A stretch of DNA of 64,000 nucleotides from contig JANQPA010000128.1 in the NCBI GenBank assembly GCA_028285545.1, positions 62,001-126,000 of the forward strand, in the 5' to 3' direction. The notes under the pieces are model-generated. The model was not told the DNA's origin, did not search any database, and was given only the letters and a program-made list of their open reading frames with translations. Shown piece after piece: positions 44,533 through 52,296 of the stretch. Every line of letters begins with the position of its first letter. Position 1 is the first letter of the stretch. The stretch comes from Saprospiraceae bacterium. Lineage in GTDB: Bacteria; Bacteroidota; Bacteroidia; Chitinophagales; Saprospiraceae. A program made the position numbers and the translations under genes.

Positions 44533-46032
44533 ATGCTTCCATTTAAATCCATAATCAAATTAGACAGAAAGAGCAATGCTCCATTATACATTCAATTGTC
44601 AAATGAAATCATCAAACTCATCACTGCAGGGGTAATTACCGTAGAGACTAAATTGCCTGGTAGCAGGAAGATGGGTGAACTGCTGGGAATCAGCCGAAGG
44701 ACCATTATTCTGGCTTATGAGGAATTAGAAGCACAGGGATGGATTGACATTAAACCCAATCAAGGTGCCTATGTCCATGCAGATATTCCAATTGCTAAAA
44801 AATATCCTTTAGAACAGAGTCTCCAAAGAAAAGATAACCCTCTTCAGGAAAGCCTATTCAATTACAGCCATGAGTTCGACTATTTGGAACATTACACACC
44901 TCCTGATTTTTCGAAAATCAAGTACATTTTTGATACGGGATATCCTGATGTTAGAATTGGCCCCATGAAAGAGCTCTCGAATAGTTTTTATCGTGTATTA
45001 ACCAGGCGGCATGCCAGGCAAATCATGAATTACGCTTCTGATTTTAGAGGCCATATTTTGTTGCGGGAGGAATTGGTTCAGTATTTATCACAAACAAGAG
45101 GTATTAAGGTGTCACTGGACAACATCATCATAACCAGGGGAAGCTTAATGGCTTTTACAGCTATTTTTCAGATTCTTCTCGATCATGGAGATAAGGTAGT
45201 AGTGGGGGATGTAAGTTTTAAAGTAGCCAACAATATTATAAAAATTGCCGGTGGAGAAATTTTAACTGTGCCGGTTGATGAATACGGCCTGGATTTAGAT
45301 GCCCTTGAGATTTTATGCAGCAAGCAAAAAATAAGGGCCGTTTTTGTTATGCCTCACCACCATCATCCAACCACAGTTACTTTATCAGCAGATCGAAGAA
45401 TGAGGTTATTGCTGCTTGCCCAAAAATATCGATTTGCCATCATCGAGGATGATTACGATTATGATTTCCATTATTCACACAGTCCTATACTACCTATGGC
45501 CAGTACAGATCATGAAGGGGTAGTTATTTATGTAGGGTCATTTAGTAAAACCATTGCTCCCGGTCTGAGAATGGGCTTCATTGTTGCTCCTACTGATTTT
45601 ATAAATGAGCTGGCCCGCCTCAGTCGCTTCATGGATGTTCATGGAAATACAGCTTTAGAAAAAGCTATTGGTTACCTCTTCCAAGAGGGTATCATTAGGC
45701 GACACCTCAAAAAATCATTGAAGGAATACCGCAATCGAAGAGATCTTTTTTGTGAATTGCTTCAGAATAAACTAGGTGATCATATTTCTTTTAAGATCCC
45801 GGAAGGAGGCTTGGCCACCTGGGTTCATTTTAAAGAAAATATTCCCTTGCCCCTGCTCAGGGAAAAAGCCATCCAGAATGGTTTATTGATATCCAGAACT
45901 GTTTTTCAGGATTTAAATGGAAAAGATTTGAATGCCATAAGAATGGGTTTCGCATCTTTGAATGAAGAAGAGCTAGTTAAAGCTATTGGCCTATTACGTA
46001 AAAGTATTAATGACCTGGAAGAACAACGATAG
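44533..46032 (+). CDS. MocR/PdxR-type GntR regulator with aminotransferase domain
   Basis: 499 residues: N-terminal GntR winged helix (about 15-85; LYIQLSNEIIKLITAGVI...GISRRTIILAYEELEAQGW in part) and a class I aminotransferase-like domain with the PLP lysine predicted at Lys339 (YVGSFSKTIAPGLR). These proteins bind PLP or aminoacyl ligands and bind DNA as head-to-tail dimers. The start codon is close to the second operator copy, which suggests autoregulation. The divergent receptor-methyltransferase unit is the likely second target. Confidence 0.93.
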   Translation: MLPFKSIIKLDRKSNAPLYIQLSNEIIKLITAGVITVETKLPGSRKMGELLGISRRTIILAYEELEAQGWIDIKPNQGAYVHADIPIAKKYPLEQSLQRKDNPLQESLFNYSHEFDYLEHYTPPDFSKIKYIFDTGYPDVRIGPMKELSNSFYRVLTRRHARQIMNYASDFRGHILLREELVQYLSQTRGIKVSLDNIIITRGSLMAFTAIFQILLDHGDKVVVGDVSFKVANNIIKIAGGEILTVPVDEYGLDLDALEILCSKQKIRAVFVMPHHHHPTTVTLSADRRMRLLLLAQKYRFAIIEDDYDYDFHYSHSPILPMASTDHEGVVIYVGSFSKTIAPGLRMGFIVAPTDFINELARLSRFMDVHGNTALEKAIGYLFQEGIIRRHLKKSLKEYRNRRDLFCELLQNKLGDHISFKIPEGGLATWVHFKENIPLPLLREKAIQNGLLISRTVFQDLNGKDLNAIRMGFASLNEEELVKAIGLLRKSINDLEEQR

Positions 46033-46084
46033 TATCATTTAGAACATACTAAAACAGTGCAAGGTCAGTAACAGTCTGTTCAAG

Positions 46085-46106
46085 TCCCTCCCTGTCGGCA
46101 GGCAGG
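46085..46106. repeat. CCTGTCGGCAGGCAGG repeat
   Basis: This GC-rich inverted core in the gap 46033-46137 is close to the core at 9174-9189 (CCTGTCGGTAGACAGG). A run of A follows at 46113. Two related copies at unlinked sites suggest a dispersed palindromic repeat used as an intergenic element. Confidence 0.5.
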
Positions 46107-46137
46107 TGTGTCAAAAAAAAAATAAATTACCATTTCT

Positions 46138-46731
46138 TCATTCCTCCTTCACACATCGAATAGAAAAACCATAAGTAGGATGCTGAGAAGCCCAACGTAT
46201 GGAGTCAAGACCTGTTTCCGCAATAAAAGTCCATACATCGTGTTCGTTTTCTTTGGTTTTGGACCAAAAGAGTGTTTTTTGACCAAAATTATTATCGAAT
46301 TCGCCACTATTTCCATATCCGGCAGGGCGAATCGAAAAGCCACTTTTATTGGAAGCTTTATCATTTTCCCAGAAACCTTCTTCTTTAAAAAGTGCGGCAT
46401 CATTTTGTTCAAATGAACTTATCAATTGCATCCAGTCTTCATTATTGGGCAATCGCCACCCTTCAGGGCAAACTTTACAAGCCGTTTCATAATCATAGAA
46501 TAAGCCATAGGTAGCTTGAAGTTTAGGATCTTCATTTGGATAATAAACCTGAATACTTTGGCCATCCTTGTCTTTACTGACACGAAGATTTTCCATCATC
46601 CAGGTCAGTCCATTGATTTCTTTCGTTTTATAGGTATTGCCATCTAAATCTCGAAGAGTCAAGTGATTAGAGCCACAACCTAGAATAATTAAACTACTTA
46701 GAAAAATTAGAAAGGAGGTTCTCATTTTCAT
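46138..46731 (-). CDS. FISUMP-domain lipoprotein
   Basis: 197 residues with lipobox ILGC. The domain pattern is DLDGNTYKTKEINGLTWMMENLRV...GLFYDYETACKVCPEGWRLPNNEDW...GFSIRPAGYG...SIRCVKEE, the Fibrobacter succinogenes major paralogous domain found in Bacteroidota surface proteins. Its role is unknown; it is thought to be an extracellular structural fold. It is last in a minus-strand gene run. Confidence 0.87.
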   Translation of the reverse strand: MKMRTSFLIFLSSLIILGCGSNHLTLRDLDGNTYKTKEINGLTWMMENLRVSKDKDGQSIQVYYPNEDPKLQATYGLFYDYETACKVCPEGWRLPNNEDWMQLISSFEQNDAALFKEEGFWENDKASNKSGFSIRPAGYGNSGEFDNNFGQKTLFWSKTKENEHDVWTFIAETGLDSIRWASQHPTYGFSIRCVKEE

Positions 46732-46817
46732 CGGGTGATTTTTTCCAAATTATTGCTTCTTAATAAAGATAAAATCAGTCATCGGAACCACACAATAGCT
46801 ATCCATTTTTAAGAAAA

Positions 46818-47189
46818 CTATAATTCTTCATCCTCAATGGATTCCCAGGAGATGGGACTCACATCATCATGATTAAGCACCCTAGAATTTTCACGATCAA
46901 TACGCATGATCAACTGGCAGGCTGGATCGGGACAAATGACCCGAGCATCAGTTTCCATCCAATCGGCAGGATGATTTTTACGCTGCTTGGCAGGAAGCAA
47001 AGGAAGGGTGGATTGGAGGGCATAAAGGCAAAAGTCAGACTCATTAGGCATAGATAGCTTCCCTCCTCTTAGATAAAAGCAATCTCCTACTTTCATGTTA
47101 CAAGTGCAATGTCCATCAATGGCCTCCACTACAATTTTTAAGTCATATAATTCGAACTGATCTTCTCTTAACTTTTGTTTTTGACTCAT
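46818..47189 (-). CDS. TIGR04076-family protein
   Basis: 123 residues, rich in Cys: CTCNMKVGDCF, DFCLYAL and CPDPACQLIMRI. The order of these Cys pairs is that of the TIGR04076 family, of unknown function. No signal peptide is seen. It follows NhaC across an 82-bp gap containing hairpin repeats, in a run with aldo/keto reductase and a DUF885 peptidase. Confidence 0.75.
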   Translation of the reverse strand: MSQKQKLREDQFELYDLKIVVEAIDGHCTCNMKVGDCFYLRGGKLSMPNESDFCLYALQSTLPLLPAKQRKNHPADWMETDARVICPDPACQLIMRIDRENSRVLNHDDVSPISWESIEDEEL

Positions 47190-47213
47190 TTTACTTAATT
47201 TTTATCCTAGCTA

Positions 47214-47272
47214 TGGGCGGTTTGAATCCGCCCAAATCAGTTTGAAACCGATGTGGGCGGTTTGCAACCGCC
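47214..47272. repeat. Tandem GGCGGTTT-type hairpins
   Basis: Hairpin one is TGGGCGG (47214-47220) with CCGCCCA (47228-47234). Hairpin two is GGCGGTT (47256-47262) with AACCGCC (47266-47272), with a third imperfect inverted sequence between. They end at the NhaC stop codon. The regular unit suggests a small repeated element; a terminator role is possible. Confidence 0.6.
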
Positions 47273-48669
47273 TATACATCCTTCTTCCTTCCATATCCAA
47301 ACAAAACCACCAAAACCACCATTCCTAAAATCCCCCAGGCTACAAAATTGTACAAGCCGGCTTCCAGTGGGGCCACAGGAGGGATACCAAATTCTTCCCC
47401 TGCCAGAGTTGTATTAGCCATCAAAATAACCGGAATGAAATAGGGCAGCAAAAAAGGGAATACACATACGACCAGGCTGAGGATATTGGCTCTTCTTTTG
47501 GGAGAAACACCCATTTTTTCACCAGTTTTATTAGCAAATTCTGCTACCATTAATATAGCCACTACACTGTGGGTAGTCAATAATACAGCCGCCCCAACCG
47601 TTCCCGCTATCCAAGACTCTGCATGTTGTTCCGTTTTGCTTCTATCAGAGGCAAAAACCACCAAACGATCTACCAGTCCACTAGCTTTTAAGGTAGCCAC
47701 TAAGCCCATCAACAAGATGGTGAAAAAACTAATCCCTACTGCCCGGTTAATCCCATCGATGACAAAACTTTTGGCTGTGAAATTTTCGAGGTCTAAAGAC
47801 AAAAGTTGATCTACAGGAAGCAAGCCAAGTACTAGGCCTAAAACCACACCGAACATTAAACCTGTTAACAAACCATATAGCAAATGCTTACCTCTCAAAA
47901 ACAGGAAAATGATAAGTGCTGGCACCAAAATCATAGGCAATCCCCTGGGGTCTCCCAGCAACTTTGATTCTTCACTCCCAGTCCTCGGCTCAGCTAAACT
48001 AGAACTAAAGAAAAAGGCAATTAATGCCAGCAAGGCTACAGGTAAAATATACTTTATTCGAGAACGCACCGTAGGCCCAATCTGAGCTTTCTGACTTAAG
48101 GCGCTGGCAATGGTCGTATCGGAAATGGGGGCGCTAAAATCTCCAAAAGTAGCCCCTGCAATAATAGCCCCTGCCAGGCTGGGTAGATGTGCGTCCAATA
48201 ATCCCCCAGCTGGATATAAAATCGGACTACAAATCAAAATAGTAGCAAAGCTAGATCCAGTAGATAAGGACACAATACAACAAATAATAAAAGTGGCCAA
48301 CACAAAGCCCGTTCCTCCTAAATTTAGCTGACTAGATAGCCAGCTTAGAGCTTCTACAAAGCCTGTAATGGTCATTAAAACACCAATGATGGAGGCCAGC
48401 ATCCAAGCTGTAATCATAATCATTACAATCTGCTGAGACATCCCATCAATGACGGTCAGGCTGAATTCATTTTTATCTTTGGCAAATAATAAGCCTATTC
48501 CTAAGGCTAATATTAAAATAGGCCAGAATCCTCGTTCATCTGGCGCTCCGGAAAGCGCAATGATAATTACTCCTGTTACAAAAACAATGAAAGGGAGGAG
48601 GGCTCCAAAAGCACCTCCATAAAATGTTACCGACCGCTTGGATTCCTTTTCTTGAAGTTCTGTGTTCAT
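47272..48669 (-). CDS. NhaC-family Na+/H+ antiporter
   Basis: 465 residues with about 11 TM helices. The pattern ATFIICCIVSLSTGSSFATILICSPI...ATFGDFSAPISDTTIASA in part matches NhaC-type antiporters (SDTT region). It exchanges protons for Na+ or carries organic acids. It overlaps the aldo/keto reductase by 4 bp, so the two are translationally coupled, and a TIGR04076 gene follows downstream. Confidence 0.87.
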   Translation of the reverse strand: MNTELQEKESKRSVTFYGGAFGALLPFIVFVTGVIIIALSGAPDERGFWPILILALGIGLLFAKDKNEFSLTVIDGMSQQIVMIMITAWMLASIIGVLMTITGFVEALSWLSSQLNLGGTGFVLATFIICCIVSLSTGSSFATILICSPILYPAGGLLDAHLPSLAGAIIAGATFGDFSAPISDTTIASALSQKAQIGPTVRSRIKYILPVALLALIAFFFSSSLAEPRTGSEESKLLGDPRGLPMILVPALIIFLFLRGKHLLYGLLTGLMFGVVLGLVLGLLPVDQLLSLDLENFTAKSFVIDGINRAVGISFFTILLMGLVATLKASGLVDRLVVFASDRSKTEQHAESWIAGTVGAAVLLTTHSVVAILMVAEFANKTGEKMGVSPKRRANILSLVVCVFPFLLPYFIPVILMANTTLAGEEFGIPPVAPLEAGLYNFVAWGILGMVVLVVLFGYGRKKDV

Positions 48670-49715
48670 GCCGGATCGTTGAGATTGTATTTCATAATGC
48701 GTCCATGTTTACCTTCTTTATCTCTTTCTAATTCATAAACAGGGCCTGTGGGTCCTTTGGATTTATTTATAATACCAGCAATTTCATTCAAATCTTCGGA
48801 ATCTAGTTGGAAGCTGCCGATTTTTTTAAGATTATTAAGGTGCTTGCGATTGCGGGCACCAATGATTACTCCTCCTACATTTGGTTTTTGCAAAATATAT
48901 TTTGCCGATATTTCAGCAATACCTACCTTATACTTACCTGCAATGTTCCGAAGAATGCTTAGAGCCTCTTGAAATAACTCATATCCTCCAAATTCATCAA
49001 TGATTAAGCGATATTTAGTGAGGGATCGATTTTCGAGTGGTTGAGCAGGATCTGGTGCATTGAAATATCGATCACTCAAAAAGCCTCCTGCCACAGTACC
49101 ATAGCATAGAAATTTAAACCTGTGCTTCGCAGCCATTTCTTGTTGCTGCGCTTCCGGTCTATGATCTAAAATGGAATATTGCACCTGATTTCCAACCATT
49201 GGGACTCCGGCATCCAGCATTTCCTGAATTCTTTTTGCATCAAAATTAGTAATGCCGATATGACGAATTTTACCTTGCTTTTGAAGTTCTGTGAGGTGCA
49301 TCGCTGTTTCTACATAACCGGGGATATCATAAGTCCACCAGGCAAATTGCACTAAGTCTAGTTGCTCTACCCCAAGACGCTGAAGGGATCGATCAATAAT
49401 TCGGCTAGTATCTTCCTTGGTTAAATGAGCCAGGGCATTATAATCTGGCACATATTTGGTATGTACCTGAACTGGAAGAAGGCTACCAGAGGTAAAGGCA
49501 TCTTTATTTTTTTTCAAAAATTGCCCGATCAGTTCTTCCACCCCTGTATATATATCCGCGCAGTCAAAAGTGGTGATACCTGCTTGTACAAAAGCAAGCA
49601 TATCCTCTAAAGCTTGAGTTTTCTCAATGTTACCATGTCCTCCGGCAAGATGCCATCCACCTTTAATTATCCTGGAAATAGAATATCCTGGACTTAATTC
49701 AATTCTTTCTATCAT
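48666..49715 (-). CDS. Aldo/keto reductase-like protein lacking the catalytic His
   Basis: 349 residues of the AKR fold. Asp and Tyr are seen in FDCADIYTG and Lys in VHTKYVPD. The place where most relatives have His (DLVQFHWW) reads DLVQFAWW here, with Ala125 encoded by GCC (49341-49343 on the plus strand). Without the His, classical carbonyl reduction would be weak or altered. The gene is coupled to NhaC (4-bp overlap) and follows the DUF885 peptidase by 12 bp. Confidence 0.88.
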   Translation of the reverse strand: MIERIELSPGYSISRIIKGGWHLAGGHGNIEKTQALEDMLAFVQAGITTFDCADIYTGVEELIGQFLKKNKDAFTSGSLLPVQVHTKYVPDYNALAHLTKEDTSRIIDRSLQRLGVEQLDLVQFAWWTYDIPGYVETAMHLTELQKQGKIRHIGITNFDAKRIQEMLDAGVPMVGNQVQYSILDHRPEAQQQEMAAKHRFKFLCYGTVAGGFLSDRYFNAPDPAQPLENRSLTKYRLIIDEFGGYELFQEALSILRNIAGKYKVGIAEISAKYILQKPNVGGVIIGARNRKHLNNLKKIGSFQLDSEDLNEIAGIINKSKGPTGPVYELERDKEGKHGRIMKYNLNDPA

Positions 49716-49727
49716 ACTCTTTACTGT

Positions 49728-51467
49728 CTAATTTGGTATGGTCTTTCTGAAAATAGTATAAAATTCTTCAATTGGAATGGGGCCAATTTTCATGATGGTA
49801 TCCATAAAATTCTGAAGGTTGAATTTTTCTCCAAGGCGATCTTTTTCTTTCTTCAATAGATCTGTAAACTGGACTCCGCCATAAAAATAAGAAGTCATCT
49901 GCATAGGAGACCGCATCAATCTGCCCCATAAACTTTTAGCAAATTGAGGCGCTAATAGAGAAGTTTCGGTAGAAAACTCCATTACTTTCTCCTGATCCCA
50001 AGCATTACAATGTACCTGAACAGAAGTGTAAGCTCTGTTGGCATTTTCCAACCTTTTGCGCAGGTGGGCAAGGAAAGTTAGGGGGCGATCCTTTTCCCAT
50101 CCGGCGTCAAGGGCAACTCTTTCTGTAAAAGTTGCCCACCCTTCGAAATAGGGGCCATAAGGAAAAAGTAATCGAATAGGGTGGGCCGTTTCTCTACTTA
50201 TTTTTATTTGCATATAATGCCCAGGGAATAATTCATGGATCACAATCATCCGGTTAAAGGGTTTGTTGAAAGAGGACCAGAAATCCTTTTTTTCTTCTTC
50301 CGGAAAATCATCGGGTATATTGGGCAAATAAAGTGTAGTGACTGGATTGGGATCAAAGGGAGGAGCACTGTCTACCCAGCCCACTCTTGCAGAAGGGCCT
50401 GCACTTTCAGGAGCGGGCATAATACGTAAAGTTTGATATTTAGGAAGGGTCGCAATATTATTTTCTTCAATGAATTGAACGGCGGAAGCTGATAAATCCT
50501 GCCAAAATTGAAGGTATTCTTCTCCATTTGAAGGCGCATCCTTTTCCATGTCTGCAAATGCTATTTTGATAGCCTCCTCCAAATTATCAGTGTCTGTGCT
50601 GCCCGAATAAGTATCCTTTACATATTCAAGAGAGACTTCTCCGATCAGTTTCCTTGTTTGTTCTATTTCCTGTAAAGCCAATTCAGCAAGCTCCTCTGGT
50701 GATGTAGACATATCGAGGTATTGAGTCAACCTTCGAGCATATTCATTTCGACCTAGTATTGAATTAGAAGGATCATCATTGGTTAATAAAGTTTCCCTCA
50801 AATAATCAATCAACCTTTGGATACTACTTGCCGTCAGTTTGGTTTGATTTTCAAAATCGTAACAAGCAGGTGTAAGCCCCTCTTTCTTCAGCTTTTCGGA
50901 TAGTTCCTTTTCAAAAAAAGCTTTATTTTTTTCTAGTGTTTCTACACTTTTTAAAACTTCTTCTTTAGTCACTTCTTCCAAAAACTTAATTCCAGACATA
51001 CATAAGGCTTGAATAGATTCCATGCGTTGGCAAATTAAGTCAGCTTTATCCATTGCTGTCAAAAATTCAGCTTTTAATACCTGATCAAAAGCTCGATCAA
51101 TCAGATTGGCATACATTTCAGAGGACAAAAACTGCGGCATCTCTTGATCCCAAAGGTGAAGTTCTTTTTGAATCTGCACTTTTAATAATCGTGCATTAAT
51201 TCTTTCTGGCGAACTAGCGGGGTCTCCTTCATCAGGTAATCGGCCTAGCAATTTTTGGTTAACTTCCAGCCATTCGGCGATGCTTTCGTAGGAGCGATCT
51301 TCATAATTGTAAATGGCATCATGCATACCTTGTGCAAGTGCCTTGGAAGGATAGAATTTTTTCCATGCTTCGATATAGTCTTTTTCAGAAATTTCTGATG
51401 GCGGAGGAAGGGTGCAAGTAGTGAATAAAAATGAAATGAGTATTAAGCTGACTGGAATAAGCTTCAT
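49728..51467 (-). CDS. DUF885-family peptidase-like lipoprotein
   Basis: 579 residues with lipobox TTC. The HELFPGHYMQI motif at about residues 410-416 is the HExxxGH signature of DUF885 metalloproteins, which resemble metallopeptidases. It is probably a periplasmic or outer-membrane zinc hydrolase. It leads a four-gene run (AKR, NhaC, TIGR04076), spaced 12 bp from the AKR gene. The substrate is unknown. Confidence 0.88.
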   Translation of the reverse strand: MKLIPVSLILISFLFTTCTLPPPSEISEKDYIEAWKKFYPSKALAQGMHDAIYNYEDRSYESIAEWLEVNQKLLGRLPDEGDPASSPERINARLLKVQIQKELHLWDQEMPQFLSSEMYANLIDRAFDQVLKAEFLTAMDKADLICQRMESIQALCMSGIKFLEEVTKEEVLKSVETLEKNKAFFEKELSEKLKKEGLTPACYDFENQTKLTASSIQRLIDYLRETLLTNDDPSNSILGRNEYARRLTQYLDMSTSPEELAELALQEIEQTRKLIGEVSLEYVKDTYSGSTDTDNLEEAIKIAFADMEKDAPSNGEEYLQFWQDLSASAVQFIEENNIATLPKYQTLRIMPAPESAGPSARVGWVDSAPPFDPNPVTTLYLPNIPDDFPEEEKKDFWSSFNKPFNRMIVIHELFPGHYMQIKISRETAHPIRLLFPYGPYFEGWATFTERVALDAGWEKDRPLTFLAHLRKRLENANRAYTSVQVHCNAWDQEKVMEFSTETSLLAPQFAKSLWGRLMRSPMQMTSYFYGGVQFTDLLKKEKDRLGEKFNLQNFMDTIMKIGPIPIEEFYTIFRKTIPN

Positions 51468-51528
51468 AAGGTGGTATTCGATTAGTTGATTTTGCTTTTA
51501 GTAAATATAGGGAATATGTTTAAAAACC

Positions 51529-51584
51529 TAGGCATACAAAAAAAGTGAGGATGGCAAGCCATCCTCACTTTTTTTGTATGCCTA
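51529..51584. terminator. Perfect 27-bp hairpin
   Basis: Arms 51529-51555 and 51558-51584 are perfect with the 2-base loop AA. Runs of A and T lie at the outer ends. It lies downstream of the ricin-type gene on the minus strand and before the DUF885 gene. Confidence 0.75.
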
Positions 51585-51601
51585 AAAGAATACTTTTTGC
51601 T

Positions 51602-52123
51602 TTATTTCCCTTTTGGTTTAGCTATCACAAATTTAAAATATTGACCTCGCCCGGCATTCCATGAATACTGCTGAATATTTGCATAGTTTGCTTTGGAACC
51701 GCCCGTTACGTCCAGTGCTTTTCCGCTATGGCGGCATTCAATTTTATAATAACCACTTCCCGTAGGAACCACCTTAAATTGTTGATTATGGCCTCCTGTA
51801 AATCGGTATTGTTGTAAGTTAGCGCGATTACTTCCCGAAGCCTCGGCGATATCAAGGTATAAGCCACTATCCTTAACACGAATAAAATAATAATCACTAC
51901 CTGCATAGATAAACTGAAAAATCTGATTATTTCCTCCATGCAACTCATACTGTTGTACATTTCCTCCATTTGATTTGGAGTAATAAGCCAAATCAAATAC
52001 TTTTCCGCTTCCCAGGTTTTCAATATAAACCTCTTTCCCATCCAATGATTGTCCATTAAGGTTATACCCAAAGCATACTACACATAGAGAAAGTATTGCC
52101 AATTTCAAATTTGTCGTTTTCAT
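51602..52123 (-). CDS. Exported ricin-type (R-type) lectin-like protein
   Basis: 173 residues from ATG 52123 with signal peptide ending near NLNGQ. Three copies of the QxW-type repeat are seen as VQQYELHGGNNQIF, LQQYRFTGGHNQQF and IQQYSWNAGRGQYF, matching the beta-trefoil ricin B fold with its three lobes. It would bind sugar on the cell surface or outside. It lies next to a T9SS-exported BNR protein but in a separate gene. Confidence 0.88.
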   Translation of the reverse strand: MKTTNLKLAILSLCVVCFGYNLNGQSLDGKEVYIENLGSGKVFDLAYYSKSNGGNVQQYELHGGNNQIFQFIYAGSDYYFIRVKDSGLYLDIAEASGSNRANLQQYRFTGGHNQQFKVVPTGSGYYKIECRHSGKALDVTGGSKANYANIQQYSWNAGRGQYFKFVIAKPKGK

Positions 52124-52296
52124 TATTTTGGATTTAGAAAGGATAAAGCTTACTCTATTCTGGCTTTTCAGCATCCGCCTTTAAAGTACTCTTGCTGCAT
52201 AATTTTCAGTTTGATTATACTTCAAAAGTAGATGCTTTATGGATGCTCAGAATGTATTTTGAGGCAATGGAGCCGATGATTGAGGCAACGGTATTT

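Noticed and set aside
47486-47809. Plus-strand 107-codon frame inside NhaC
   Set aside because: It is the complement of TM helix codons, a common cause of long reverse frames; no support for expression.
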